From: Gammaproteobacteria bacterium
GTDB lineage: Bacteria > Pseudomonadota > Gammaproteobacteria > Burkholderiales > Burkholderiaceae_B
DNA length: 64,000 nt
Direction: 5' to 3'
NCBI GenBank assembly: GCA_018815245.1
Contig: JAHIXK010000017.1
Location: 272,328 to 336,327, forward strand
In this document: positions 18,468-27,614 of the stretch, in pieces
Layout of the letters: every line of letters starts with the position of its first letter
How positions within the stretch are numbered: position 1 is the first letter of the stretch
The notes under the pieces: generated by a model
Told to the model about the DNA's origin: nothing
Database searches by the model: none
The model's input: only the letters and a program-made list of their open reading frames with translations
Program-made: the position numbers and the translations under genes

Positions 18468-19436
18468 GTGAAGAAGCACAACCTGGATTTGGAAACCATT
18501 TCCACTATTTTGTACAGCGAAGACCATGCACAGGTGAGCCTGCCGGTGTGCGACCACTACACCGGGCGCCCAAAGTACTTCGAGAAAGCCCTGCAAATTC
18601 GTGCGGAAATTGGTGCCTGCTTCGATATTACGCTTGATCTGGAAGACGGCGCAGTGGTTGGTCAGGTGACCGAGATCGCGACTTGGGCTGCGCAAAGCCT
18701 GACTGATTTTTCTGCGCGCTACGGCAATGAAACACGCAGACCGGGTGTTCGACTGCACCCTGTGCAAGACCCGGCGTTCGAGCAGGAATTGCCAATTGTA
18801 CTGCGCGAAGGCGTACCACTGCCTGCCTACCTGATGCTGCCAAAACCCGAGAATTTCGAAGATGTAAAACTGGCAATAAGTCGCATTCGTGAACAATGTG
18901 CAAAGGCTTGCGTTGAACCCCCACCCGTACATGTGTTGATTGAAACCCATGGTGCCTTGGCAGCTGTACATGCAATTGCCGGGCTTGAGGAAGTTGAGTC
19001 ACTTTCATTTGGCATCATGGACTTTATTTCAAGCCACCGCAGTGCCATTCCCAAAACTGCATTGAATTCACCAGGGCAATTTGAGAACCCGTTGGTGCGC
19101 CGCGCAAAGCTGGAAATTTCTGCGGCCTGCCACCGGTTTGGCAAGGTGCCTTCGCACAATGTAACGCGCAACATTCGCCAGCCAGAAATGGCGGCCGAGG
19201 ATGCGCGACGTGCGAAACGGGATTTTGGGTTCACGCGGATGTGGAGCATTCACCCGGATCAGATTGTTCACATCATGTCTGCCATGTTGCCCACAGATTC
19301 TGAAGTGGAAGAAGCCGTGCTGGTGTTGACCGAAGCCCAGAAAGCGGATTGGGGACCCATCCAGGTGAAGGGCGAATTGCACGACAGGGCAAGTTACAGG
19401 TACTTTTTTGAAGTGCTGAGAATGCGTGCGAAGTAA
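18468..19436 (+). CDS. HpcH/HpaI or CitE-like CoA ester lyase
   Basis: 322 residues, GTG start with AAGGAA 8-9 bases upstream. It belongs to the CitE/malyl-CoA lyase superfamily: DITLDLEDGAVVG gives the metal-binding acidic residues, GVRLHPVQDP and LPKPENFEDVKL are family strands, and VLIETHGALAAVHAIAGL carries the metal-ligand Glu. Such proteins cleave or form (S)-malyl-CoA, citramalyl-CoA or related esters; the exact substrate cannot be told from sequence. The gene is next to mdh, so a link to C4-acid metabolism is likely. No citrate-lyase partner subunits are present. Confidence 0.82.
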   Translation: MKKHNLDLETISTILYSEDHAQVSLPVCDHYTGRPKYFEKALQIRAEIGACFDITLDLEDGAVVGQVTEIATWAAQSLTDFSARYGNETRRPGVRLHPVQDPAFEQELPIVLREGVPLPAYLMLPKPENFEDVKLAISRIREQCAKACVEPPPVHVLIETHGALAAVHAIAGLEEVESLSFGIMDFISSHRSAIPKTALNSPGQFENPLVRRAKLEISAACHRFGKVPSHNVTRNIRQPEMAAEDARRAKRDFGFTRMWSIHPDQIVHIMSAMLPTDSEVEEAVLVLTEAQKADWGPIQVKGELHDRASYRYFFEVLRMRAK

Positions 19437-19473
19437 ATTGATTTAACTCAACACGCATTCGTTCGGCTTGTAA

Positions 19474-19626
19474 TTAGCAGTTGCCCTTTTTGGCTTGTCC
19501 TGGTGGGCAGAAACCACCACCGCCATGACTGTCATGAGGATCAACAATCACGGAACCTGAGGGCGTGTGAACGGCGCATCCGCCCAACAATGCCACAAGG
19601 GCCAAAATGGAAAAAAATGTTTTCAT
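19474..19626 (-). CDS. Small lipoprotein, uncharacterised
   Basis: 50 residues. A signal peptide ends in the lipobox LLGGC (residue 17), and the mature part is Gly/His-rich with a C-terminal Cys (HDSHGGGGFCPPGQ, ending GNC). ATG at 19626 is preceded by GGAAAG. The reading frame is open further upstream, but only this part has a signal sequence. Function unknown; the type is common in Proteobacteria. Confidence 0.7.
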   Translation of the reverse strand: MKTFFSILALVALLGGCAVHTPSGSVIVDPHDSHGGGGFCPPGQAKKGNC

Positions 19627-19830
19627 GTGTGAAGCTTTCCTTTGAACGATAATTGGTTTGATGTCTGCATCGGCACAAAACAGCCGAAAGCCCTTGCATT
19701 TCAATATTCTGTATAACGGGTATGTCGAGCTTAAGTTGACCTTGGTTGACCGTACTTGGGTGGTGTGCGTTAACCCTCTGCGCAAGCACCCGCAAAGATT
19801 TACACCCACCAACATTAACACAGGCATATT

Positions 19831-21846
19831 TTGAACCAAACCAAATTCACCAGGAAACTGCGCCGCACACGGCCATGGCTGATCGCCACGGCAATCTGCA
19901 TTGGCTTGATTGTGTTGGCGATTGGCACGTTCGAATTGATGGGTTGGGCTTTTTTGGCCAAACCGGCGGAACAATTTTTAAGCGATACCCTGAAAAGAAA
20001 AGTGATTCTGACTGAATCAGACGAGAACCTGGCTTTCAAGCTGCGCTTGATTGGCGGAGTTCGACTTGAACTGGGTTTCTTTGAAATGGGTGCACCCAAC
20101 TGGAGCAAGGCACCCTACATGCTTCAGGGAAAAAATGTAACGTTGGCCTTGCGCTACCGGGATCTACTGGCATGGCGCAACAATCCCGACCTGCCCTTGC
20201 ACATTAAAACCCTGAAGGCCGATATGCTGGATGGCAACATTGAGCGCCTGGCCGACGGCCGGGCTTCATGGCACTTTACCGAAGAAACGCCCGATACCAA
20301 GCCCACACCCTTGCCGAACTTCGGTTTGCTCGCCTTTGAAGCGGGTACGATTAGTTACAACGACGAACCCCTTGCGCTCGACCTGAATGCAACACTTGCC
20401 CTGCAAGAAGGCAGCTCCGGTGAGGATGCGTTGAATATCAGCGCAACAGGCACCTATCAGAAGAAAAAACTCGACCTTGAACTTGCGTCCACTGGCATTT
20501 TGCCTTGGGTAGCCCAAAACGCAGAACCGATACCGGTTGCGCTGAACATTTCCTTGGGAAGTGCAAAACTGGCTTTTAAAGGCAAGGCGACTGATGCACT
20601 GCAAATGCAACAGTTGTCTGGCCATTTTGTAATCAGCGGCCCTTCGCTGGCCATGGCCGGCGAGGCCTTGGGCATTACCTTGCCAAACACACCTCCTTTT
20701 CGCACCGAAGGTGAGTTGAGCCGCGAAGGCCAGACATGGAAAGCGGGCATTGCCAGCGCGACCATTGGAAACAGTCGCCTGAAAGGCGATTTTGTGTACG
20801 AGGGCGGTGCAGAAACTCCGTTGCTGTCAGGCGTGCTGAAAGGCCCCTCGCTAATTCTGGCCGACCTGGGCCCCACGGTGGGTGCTCCCATCACCAAAAC
20901 CGAGCAAACCCAAACTTCAAGTGGCAAGGTGCTGCCTGACAAACCTTTCGATTTGCCATCCCTTCGGGCGATGGATGCCGATGTACGCATTGACATCGAC
21001 AACCTTGACCTGGGCAGTGAGATATTAAAACCCTTGCGCCCGCTTCGCGCCCATTTGGCACTGACCAGCGGCGTTCTTCGCATTTCCGACATTGAAGCCA
21101 AAACCGCCCAAGGCCAGTTGGCAGGCATGGTACAACTTGACGGACGCGAGGACATTGCATTGTGGGAAGTGGACTTAGGCTGGGCAGGCGTGCAGCTGGA
21201 ACAGTGGTTGAAGCTGAAGCGCCCGGCCAAACAGCCACCTTTTGTTACCGGGCGCATGAATGGTGCGGCCAAACTAAAAGGCAAGGGCCGCTCTACTGCT
21301 GAAATTTTGGGAAGCCTTGCAGGCAATGTCCGAACCGAAGTGACCAACGGTACAATGTCGCACCTGATTATTGAAGCGGCCGGGCTGGATGCTGCCGAGG
21401 CGCTTGGCGTGTGGTTTCGGGGTGATGATGTATTGGAGATGAAATGTGCCTTTGCAGACCTGGAAGCCAACAATGGCGTGCTGCGCCCGCGTGTATTTGT
21501 AATTGATACGCCCGATTCTGCGCTTTGGGTGAACGGCACAATTTCCATGAAAACAGAAGCCTTGAACCTTCGGGTGGTGGTAACACCCAAAGATTTCAGC
21601 CCGGTGAGTTTACGCACGCCACTGTTGGTAACGGGCACCATGGGGTCACCCGAAGTATCGGTGCAGAAAGGCCCGCTTGCTGGCAAATTGGCGGGCGCTG
21701 CATTGCTTTCATTGATCAATCCACTGGGTGCCCTTATTCCTTTCCTTGACGTGGGCACGCCAGATACCAAACAAGACGCGGAAAAAACCGGCTGTTACGA
21801 CCTGGCCGCACGCAGCAAAGCACAACAAAAGGCAAAGAATGAATAA
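19831..21846 (+). CDS. AsmA-family protein
   Basis: 671 residues. An N-terminal membrane anchor (about residues 16-38) is followed by a long beta-rich region, and the C-terminal half has the AsmA-type repeats (LRISDIEAKTAQGQLAGMVQLDGR, then MNGAAKLKGKGRSTAEILGSLAGNV and ALNLRVVVTPKDFSPVSLRTPLLVTGTM). Family members (AsmA, YhdP, TamB-like) sit at the inner membrane and reach into the periplasm, with roles in lipid transport to the outer membrane. The best start is TTG at 19831, since no in-frame ATG precedes the anchor. It overlaps rlmF by 8 bases. Confidence 0.85.
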   Translation: MNQTKFTRKLRRTRPWLIATAICIGLIVLAIGTFELMGWAFLAKPAEQFLSDTLKRKVILTESDENLAFKLRLIGGVRLELGFFEMGAPNWSKAPYMLQGKNVTLALRYRDLLAWRNNPDLPLHIKTLKADMLDGNIERLADGRASWHFTEETPDTKPTPLPNFGLLAFEAGTISYNDEPLALDLNATLALQEGSSGEDALNISATGTYQKKKLDLELASTGILPWVAQNAEPIPVALNISLGSAKLAFKGKATDALQMQQLSGHFVISGPSLAMAGEALGITLPNTPPFRTEGELSREGQTWKAGIASATIGNSRLKGDFVYEGGAETPLLSGVLKGPSLILADLGPTVGAPITKTEQTQTSSGKVLPDKPFDLPSLRAMDADVRIDIDNLDLGSEILKPLRPLRAHLALTSGVLRISDIEAKTAQGQLAGMVQLDGREDIALWEVDLGWAGVQLEQWLKLKRPAKQPPFVTGRMNGAAKLKGKGRSTAEILGSLAGNVRTEVTNGTMSHLIIEAAGLDAAEALGVWFRGDDVLEMKCAFADLEANNGVLRPRVFVIDTPDSALWVNGTISMKTEALNLRVVVTPKDFSPVSLRTPLLVTGTMGSPEVSVQKGPLAGKLAGAALLSLINPLGALIPFLDVGTPDTKQDAEKTGCYDLAARSKAQQKAKNE

Positions 21847-22744
21847 GGCTTTTCACCCCAAGAACCTGCACAACGAGGGCTACAATTTTGACGCACTTGC
21901 GTTGGCATTCCCTGCCCTGAAAAAACATGTAAAACCCAACAAATACGGCAGTGAGTCAATCGACTTTGCCGATCCTGCTGCTGTGAAAGCATTGAACAGC
22001 GCATTGTTGAAACACCACTATGGGGTCGAGGGCTGGAATGTTCCGGACGGCTACCTGTGCCCACCCATTCCGGGCCGGGTGGATTACATTCATTACGCGG
22101 CAGACCTGCTTTCAAGTGCGGGCATTGTGGCATCGGACTCACGCCCGGTTCGAATGCTCGACATTGGCACTGGTGCCAATGGCATCTATTCGCTGCTGGC
22201 CGCGCAAGTGCATGGCTGGCAATGCACAGGCACTGAAATTGATCCTGTTGCCTTGAAAAATCTTGCTGCCGTGCTTGATAAAAATGAAGTGCTTAAACAT
22301 ATGATTGATTTGCGGCTGCAGCGCGACAAACGAAAAATTTTCGAGGGGGTGATCAAACCCGGCGAGCGTTTTGATTTGAGTGTGTGCAACCCGCCATTCC
22401 ATGCCTCGCAAAAAGAAGCAATGAGAAGCAACCTGCGCAAGGTAAACAGCCTTGCTTTTAACCGGGGCGACAAACGAAGTGCCAAGGTTCAGCCTGCGTT
22501 GAATTTCGGTGGTCAGAAAAACGAATTGTGGTGTGAGGGTGGGGAAAGCGGTTTTCTGCAAACCATGGTCAATGAAAGCGCGATGTTCGCCAGGCAATGC
22601 AAGTGGTTTACAACCCTGATTTCCAAAGCCGAGAATGTGGCACCCGCAAAGCGATTAATTCGCAATGTGGGCGCCCGGGACATTCTGGAAGTTGAAATGG
22701 AACAAGGGAACAAAACCACGCGCATTGTGGCGTGGACTTTTTAA
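21839..22744 (+). CDS. rlmF: 23S rRNA (adenine-1618-N6)-methyltransferase
   Basis: 301 residues. The protein starts MNKAFHPKNLHNEGYNFDAL and contains the family block PDGYLCPPIPGRVDYIHYAADLL. The SAM-binding MLDIGTGANGIYSLLAA and the N6-methyltransferase motif NPPFH (SVCNPPFHASQKEA) are intact. It methylates A1618 of 23S rRNA. I chose ATG at 21839, which lies within the asmA-like gene's last codons (ATGAATAA), indicating coupled translation. Its stop overlaps that of the next convergent gene. Confidence 0.94.
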   Translation: MNKAFHPKNLHNEGYNFDALALAFPALKKHVKPNKYGSESIDFADPAAVKALNSALLKHHYGVEGWNVPDGYLCPPIPGRVDYIHYAADLLSSAGIVASDSRPVRMLDIGTGANGIYSLLAAQVHGWQCTGTEIDPVALKNLAAVLDKNEVLKHMIDLRLQRDKRKIFEGVIKPGERFDLSVCNPPFHASQKEAMRSNLRKVNSLAFNRGDKRSAKVQPALNFGGQKNELWCEGGESGFLQTMVNESAMFARQCKWFTTLISKAENVAPAKRLIRNVGARDILEVEMEQGNKTTRIVAWTF

Positions 22745-22962
22745 CCCCGACGGCCACCCGCAAGCAACAGCAAAGCACCAGCAACAATGGCACCCACACC
22801 GGCCCACATTGGCACGTTCACGTCTTTTTCCTGATCCACGGTAATTTCCAGTGTGCCAATTTTCGCTGCTGTGGATTCTTCGGTGTAGCTAAAGCCGCCA
22901 TAAACCAAGCCCAGTGTGCCCGCGATGATCAATAAAATTCCGACTAGTTTTGTGGCTTGCAT
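22741..22962 (-). CDS. Small two-helix membrane protein, conserved, function unknown
   Basis: 73 residues. Two hydrophobic helices (LVGILLIIAGTLGLVYGGF and WAGVGAIVAGALLLLAG) flank a short hydrophilic loop (IGTLEITVDQEKDVNVP). ATG at 22962 has AGGAT upstream. I recognise the pattern from many proteobacterial genomes, where it is annotated only as a hypothetical membrane protein. Its stop codon overlaps the rlmF stop. Confidence 0.75.
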   Translation of the reverse strand: MQATKLVGILLIIAGTLGLVYGGFSYTEESTAAKIGTLEITVDQEKDVNVPMWAGVGAIVAGALLLLAGGRRG

Positions 22963-23039
22963 GATTGGATCCTGAAGAGTTGTAATTGTGTGAGTACTAA
23001 CGGGGAACATCAAAACTAGATATACAGGGTATTGGGAAT

Positions 23040-23198
23040 TTACTTCTTCGCGATGATGTAAACGGCATGAACAATGCCGGGAATGTAGCCCAGCAAAGTC
23101 AAAATAATGTTGATCCAGAAATGCTTACCCAAGCCTTCTTGAAGGAAAACGCCCAGCGGCGGCAACAAAATGGCGATCAATATGCGGATAAGGTCCAT
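23040..23198 (-). CDS. YqaE/Pmp3-family small membrane protein
   Basis: 52 residues. The Pmp3/UPF0057 pattern is clear: MDLIRILIAILLPPLGVFL, a short loop with GKHFWINI, and a second helix LLGYIPGIVHAVYII ending KK. ATG at 23198 has an ideal AGGAG about 6 bases upstream. Yeast Pmp3 and plant homologues affect membrane potential and salt tolerance; bacterial members are often stress-induced. It lies beside another small membrane protein of the same strand. Confidence 0.9.
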   Translation of the reverse strand: MDLIRILIAILLPPLGVFLQEGLGKHFWINIILTLLGYIPGIVHAVYIIAKK

Positions 23199-23309
23199 GT
23201 ACTCTCCTGATTGGAATGATAGTTAAGCAAACAATGCCCCAGCTTCTGGTTCATTCAAAACATTAACGCAATTTCAACAATTGCTGTGAACAAGGGATTG
23301 CCCCATGAA

Positions 23310-23717
23310 TCACGGTTCTACTTTACCCCGCAATGCTTTGACTTGCCCACGAATACTTTTACCTTCCAGCCTGCGTCGCTTGGAACCCAGGGTCGGTCGG
23401 GTTTCGCGCCGCGCCTTGATTGGCTTGGCCACCTCGGCAATCAACTCGTTCAAGCGTGCCAACGCATCAACCCTATTCTGTTCCTGGCTGCGCGTGGTTT
23501 GTGCCTTGATGACAATCACCCCATCTTTGGTCAGACGCTGATCTTGAAGACTGAGCAATTTTTCCTTGATGTACTCTGGAAGAGAGGATGAACGAATGTC
23601 AAAACGCAAGTGAACTGCGCTCGATACCTTGTTGACATTCTGACCACCCGCGCCTTGGGCTCGAATGGCGGTGAATTCCACTTCGGATTCTGAAATGCTG
23701 GGTGCAGTGAATGCCAT
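23310..23717 (-). CDS. arfB: Alternative ribosome-rescue factor ArfB (peptidyl-tRNA hydrolase)
   Basis: 135 residues. The RF1-like catalytic motif GGQ is at residues 24-26 ([17 protein letters not shown]), and the C-terminal tail is highly basic ([21 protein letters not shown]), which in ArfB enters the empty mRNA channel of stalled ribosomes. The short length and basic tail separate it from full release factors. It lies 3 bases after prpR on the same strand, probably fortuitously. Confidence 0.93.
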   Translation of the reverse strand: MAFTAPSISESEVEFTAIRAQGAGGQNVNKVSSAVHLRFDIRSSSLPEYIKEKLLSLQDQRLTKDGVIVIKAQTTRSQEQNRVDALARLNELIAEVAKPIKARRETRPTLGSKRRRLEGKSIRGQVKALRGKVEP

Positions 23718-23720
23718 AAC

Positions 23721-25316
23721 CTAAGCCGCCCTGCCCAACCGCCACACGGTTGACCTGCTGATACCCAATCCCTCTGCCACTTTTTGCACCTCTCCGCCTG
23801 TCAGTTCCAGCGCTTTGCGAACAACTGTTGCGCGCTCAGCCTTTGAGGCCCGGCTGTAGGCCAGGGCCAGCATGTTCATGTTACTCAGTTTTGAAGAGAA
23901 CGTTTCCATGGCAGGCACCCCTTCACCGGGGTTGACCGTTGCGCCCAACAAATCCGGAAACCAGTTTCGCCAGGCAGAAACATCGCCCTCCTGCAGCATC
24001 AGTACAGCAGCTCTGCGGCACACGTTTTTTAGCTGCCGAATATTACCCGACCAAGACAAACCACGAAGCACAGGCAAAGCCACGTTCAAAAAATCATCGA
24101 ACTTTGCTTTACTGACCCGCACGGGTGTGGTTCGCAAAAAGTAACCCGCAAGCTCGCCGATGTCTTCAGGCCGTTCGCGAAGCGGCGGAATTTGAATCAG
24201 CATTTCATTCAATCGAAAATACAGGTCTTCACGAAAACGTCTCTCCTCCACAGCCTGTTGCAAGTTCACATTGCTGGCGGACAGCAAACGAAAATCCACT
24301 TTGCGGGAGGATACTGAGCCAATACGGCGCACCGTGTTGTCTTCCAGAATACGCAGCAACCGGGTTTGAAAGGCCAGTGGCATGTCGCCAATCTCATCGA
24401 GAAACACGGTGCCACCTTGCGCGCTTTCGAACATGCCAGCGCGCCCGCCTTTCACTGCACCAGAAAACGCACCTTCTTCGTAACCAAACAACTCGCTTTC
24501 CAGCAAACTTTCGGTCAGTGATGCGCAGTTGATGGCTACAAATGGTTTGCCGGCACGCGGGCTGGCTGTGTGGATGGACTGGGCCACCAGTTCCTTGCCA
24601 ACGCCGGTTTCGCCCTGAATCAGCACAGAAAAATCAATACTGCCACACAGCCGAATGGTGCTGCGAAGCTTTTGTATCGCGGGGCTGTTGCCAATCAAAT
24701 CTTGCTCGGTGTGGTAGGTGTAGGCTTGGCTGTTTCGGCGCACACCACCAGTGGCTTTGGCACCGGCCAAACGTATGGCTTCTTCGAATGCCTTCACAAC
24801 GCCTTGGCGGGAATAGATCAAAATCGCTTCCATGCCCATTTCCTGGGCAATTTCAGTCACAAGGCCCGAGCCGACCACCACTTTCGTGCCCAATTGCGCC
24901 AATTCGCGCACGGCGCGGCGTGCGTCTTCGGGGGTGCGATAGGTGCGGGTGTTCAACGGCACATCGAATGCGCGAGCAAACTGTTCCAGCTCGTCAAATG
25001 CATGTTCGTAGCTGACCAAGCCCACTGCAGCCGATGCCTTTCTGGCAGAAGCCAAAGCTTGCATCACATCAAAACCATCGGTGCGGATGATCACCAAGGG
25101 GGCTTCAAGCTGGTTTTGCAGGAATGCGCCGTTTGAACCCGCGGCGATAAACACATCGGCTGTGTCGGTGTAGTAGCGGTTGCGGGCGTAGGCCAAGGCG
25201 TCTTCATAGGCTTTGGGCACCAGCTCAATATTGGCTGAACCGGTGTAATCGCGGGCAATTTCCCGCAGGGTACCGGCCAAGGCGCTGATGCTGAACACCA
25301 CAATTCTAGGTTTCAT
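23721..25316 (-). CDS. prpR: PrpR, sigma-54-dependent activator of the methylcitrate operon
   Basis: 531 residues in three parts: an N-terminal PrpR sensory domain (about 1-190, which binds 2-methylcitrate in studied homologues), a central AAA+ domain with Walker A GETGVGKELVA, the sigma-54-contact loop ESELFGYEEGAFSGAVKGG and Walker B GGTVFLDEIGDM, and a C-terminal Fis-type helix-turn-helix (GGEVQKVAEGLGISRSTVWR). It is divergent from prpBC-acnD-prpF, whose promoter has a -24/-12 element. The GAFTGA loop reads GAFSGA, a tolerated variant. Confidence 0.95.
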   Translation of the reverse strand: MKPRIVVFSISALAGTLREIARDYTGSANIELVPKAYEDALAYARNRYYTDTADVFIAAGSNGAFLQNQLEAPLVIIRTDGFDVMQALASARKASAAVGLVSYEHAFDELEQFARAFDVPLNTRTYRTPEDARRAVRELAQLGTKVVVGSGLVTEIAQEMGMEAILIYSRQGVVKAFEEAIRLAGAKATGGVRRNSQAYTYHTEQDLIGNSPAIQKLRSTIRLCGSIDFSVLIQGETGVGKELVAQSIHTASPRAGKPFVAINCASLTESLLESELFGYEEGAFSGAVKGGRAGMFESAQGGTVFLDEIGDMPLAFQTRLLRILEDNTVRRIGSVSSRKVDFRLLSASNVNLQQAVEERRFREDLYFRLNEMLIQIPPLRERPEDIGELAGYFLRTTPVRVSKAKFDDFLNVALPVLRGLSWSGNIRQLKNVCRRAAVLMLQEGDVSAWRNWFPDLLGATVNPGEGVPAMETFSSKLSNMNMLALAYSRASKAERATVVRKALELTGGEVQKVAEGLGISRSTVWRLGRAA

Positions 25317-25337
25317 TCAAAACACCCTATGTAGCAT

Positions 25338-25379
25338 TTGAAACATTACTGAGTTTCATTTTACACAAACAGGTTTCAA
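25338..25379. promoter_or_regulatory. Putative PrpR operator
   Basis: TTTGAAAC at 25338 and GTTTCAAA at 25373 are exact inverted repeats, and an extra GTTTCA at 25353 forms TGAAAC-N8-GTTTCA with the first arm. This lies about 85-125 bases upstream of the sigma-54-type promoter, as expected for an enhancer-binding protein site, and just ahead of the prpR start, so autoregulation is possible. An AT-rich segment separates it from the promoter. Confidence 0.55.
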
Positions 25380-25464
25380 AATACCACTTGAATATTATTT
25401 AAATAACTTTAATTTAAAAGTACAAATAATTGATAAATAAAGACAATATTAATTATATAAAAAC

Positions 25465-25480
25465 TGGCACGAACCCTGCA
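25465..25480 (+). promoter_or_regulatory. Sigma-54 (-24/-12) promoter of prpB
   Basis: TGGCACGAACCCTGCA matches the sigma-54 pattern, with GG and GC exactly 10 bases apart. It lies 31 bases upstream of the prpB ATG and has the sigma-54 activator PrpR divergent to it. Confidence 0.85.
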
Positions 25481-25510
25481 CTATCCCATACATACAACAA
25501 GGAGAACACC

Positions 25511-26392
25511 ATGACCCAACATTCCGCAGGCGCGCGTTTTCGCCAAGCCGTTAAAGAAGAACAACCTTTGCAGGTGATTGGTGCCATCAACGCCAACCAT
25601 GCATTGCTGGCCAAGCGCGCTGGCTTCAAAGCCATTTACCTGAGCGGTGGCGGCGTGGCTGCCGGTTCACTGGGCCTGCCTGACCTGGGCATTTCAAGCC
25701 TTGATGACGTGCTAACCGACGTACGCCGCATTACCGATGTGTGCGACACGCCCCTGTTGGTGGACGTGGACACAGGCTTTGGCTCATCGGCTTTCAACAT
25801 TGCCCGCACCACCAAGGCCATGATGAAAGCTGGCGCTGCTGCCATGCACATTGAAGACCAGGTGGGCGCCAAGCGCTGTGGCCACCGCCCCGGCAAGGCC
25901 ATTGTGACCCAAGCGGAAATGGTAGACCGAATCAAGGCCGCTGTGGACGCACGTGGTTCGGATGATTTCGTGATCATGGCACGCACCGACGCGCTGGCCG
26001 TGGAAGGCTTGCAGTCTGCAATCGACCGCGCTTGCGCCTGCGTTGAAGCCGGTGCCGACATGATTTTCCCCGAGGCCATGACCGAACTGAGTATGTACCA
26101 GCAGTTTGTCAACGCCGTGAAGGTGCCTGTGTTGGCCAACATCACTGAGTTTGGTTCAACCCCCCTGTTTACAACCGAGGAATTGAAAGGTGTGGGCGTT
26201 GGCCTGGTGCTCTACCCATTGAGCGCCTTCCGCGCCATGAACAAGGCCGCGCAGAATGTGTATGAAGCCGTTCGCCGTGACGGCACGCAAAAGAATGTTC
26301 TGGACACCATGCAAACCCGCATGGAGCTGTACGACAGCATTGGCTACCACGACTTCGAGCAGAAACTAGACGCTTTATTTCAGCAGAAATAA
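25511..26392 (+). CDS. prpB: 2-methylisocitrate lyase
   Basis: 293 residues. It cleaves 2-methylisocitrate to succinate and pyruvate, the last step of the methylcitrate cycle. The isocitrate lyase-family active-site motif is [13 protein letters not shown] (Cys in KRCGH), preceded by [12 protein letters not shown] with metal-binding Asp residues. ATG at 25511 is preceded by AAGGAG. First gene of the sigma-54-type operon prpB-prpC-acnD-prpF. Confidence 0.97.
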   Translation: MTQHSAGARFRQAVKEEQPLQVIGAINANHALLAKRAGFKAIYLSGGGVAAGSLGLPDLGISSLDDVLTDVRRITDVCDTPLLVDVDTGFGSSAFNIARTTKAMMKAGAAAMHIEDQVGAKRCGHRPGKAIVTQAEMVDRIKAAVDARGSDDFVIMARTDALAVEGLQSAIDRACACVEAGADMIFPEAMTELSMYQQFVNAVKVPVLANITEFGSTPLFTTEELKGVGVGLVLYPLSAFRAMNKAAQNVYEAVRRDGTQKNVLDTMQTRMELYDSIGYHDFEQKLDALFQQK

Positions 26393-26451
26393 CTTTAAAT
26401 AATTATTACAATCAATTGTTAAATAACAACATTTTTATGCAGGAGACAGAA

Positions 26452-27612
26452 ATGTCTGAACAACAAACAACAAGCCCTGGCTTTAAGCCCAAGAAATCTG
26501 TTGCCCTGTCTGGCACCGCCGCTGGCAACACCGCCCTTTGCACTGTGGGCCGCACTGGCAACGATTTGTCCTACCGTGGTTACGACATTCTTGATTTGGC
26601 CACCACCACCGAATTTGAAGAAATTGCGTATTTGCTGGTGCACGGCAAGTTGCCCACCGTGGCAGAACTGGCCAGCTACAAAGCCAAGCTAAAAGCACTG
26701 CGCGGCATTCCCGCAGGCGTGAAGCAGGCGCTGGAAGCTTTGCCCCCGTCAGCACACCCCATGGACGTAATGCGCACCGGCGTTTCTGTATTGGGCTGCC
26801 TGCAACCTGAAAAAGACGACCACAACCACCCTGGCGCGCGCGACATCGCCGACAAGCTGATGGCTTCACTGGGTTCCATGCTGCTGTACTGGTACCACTA
26901 CAGCCACAATGGCAAGCGCATTGAAGTGGAAACCGACGACGATTCAATCGGCGGCCACTTCCTGCACCTGCTGCACGGCGAGAAGCCCCGCGACAGCTGG
27001 GTACGCGCCATGCACACATCCCTCATTCTGTACGCAGAGCATGAATTCAATGCATCAACCTTCACCAGCCGCGTGGTGGCTGGTACAGGTTCAGACATGT
27101 ATTCCGCCATTTGTGGTGGCATTGGTGCCCTGCGTGGCCCCAAGCACGGTGGCGCGAACGAAGTTGCATTCGAGATTCAGAAACGCTACGACAACCCGGA
27201 TGAAGCCGAGGCCGACATTCGTGCCCGCGTTGAACGCAAGGAAGTGGTGATTGGTTTTGGCCACCCCGTGTACACCGTGAGCGACCCCCGTAACGTGGTG
27301 ATCAAGAAAGTGGCGGAAGATTTGTCCAAAGAACAAAACAACATGAAGATGTACAACATCGCTGAACGCCTTGAAAGCACGATGTGGGAAATCAAGAAAA
27401 TGTTCCCGAACCTGGACTGGTTCAGCGCTGTGAGCTACCACATGATGGGCGTGCCCACTGCCATGTTCACCCCACTGTTTGTTATTGCCCGCACTTCCGG
27501 ATGGAGCGCCCACGTGATTGAACAGCGCATTGACGGCAAGATTATTCGCCCAAGCGCAAACTATACTGGCCCGGAAGACCAGAAATTTGTAGCCATCAAG
27601 GATCGCAAATAA
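26452..27612 (+). CDS. prpC: 2-methylcitrate synthase
   Basis: 386 residues. It condenses propionyl-CoA with oxaloacetate. It is of the shorter citrate synthase type, lacking the GltA N-terminal domain. Catalytic residues lie in [12 protein letters not shown] (His), [12 protein letters not shown] (His) and [11 protein letters not shown] (Asp). ATG at 26452 has AGGAGAC upstream. The operon context and PrpB neighbour favour methylcitrate synthase over a second citrate synthase. Confidence 0.96.
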   Translation: MSEQQTTSPGFKPKKSVALSGTAAGNTALCTVGRTGNDLSYRGYDILDLATTTEFEEIAYLLVHGKLPTVAELASYKAKLKALRGIPAGVKQALEALPPSAHPMDVMRTGVSVLGCLQPEKDDHNHPGARDIADKLMASLGSMLLYWYHYSHNGKRIEVETDDDSIGGHFLHLLHGEKPRDSWVRAMHTSLILYAEHEFNASTFTSRVVAGTGSDMYSAICGGIGALRGPKHGGANEVAFEIQKRYDNPDEAEADIRARVERKEVVIGFGHPVYTVSDPRNVVIKKVAEDLSKEQNNMKMYNIAERLESTMWEIKKMFPNLDWFSAVSYHMMGVPTAMFTPLFVIARTSGWSAHVIEQRIDGKIIRPSANYTGPEDQKFVAIKDRK

Positions 27613-27614
27613 GC

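Noticed and set aside
20457..21770. 437-codon minus-strand open frame
   Set aside because: It lies wholly opposite the AsmA-like gene, has Ser/Pro/Arg-rich composition typical of an antisense frame, and shows no family motif.
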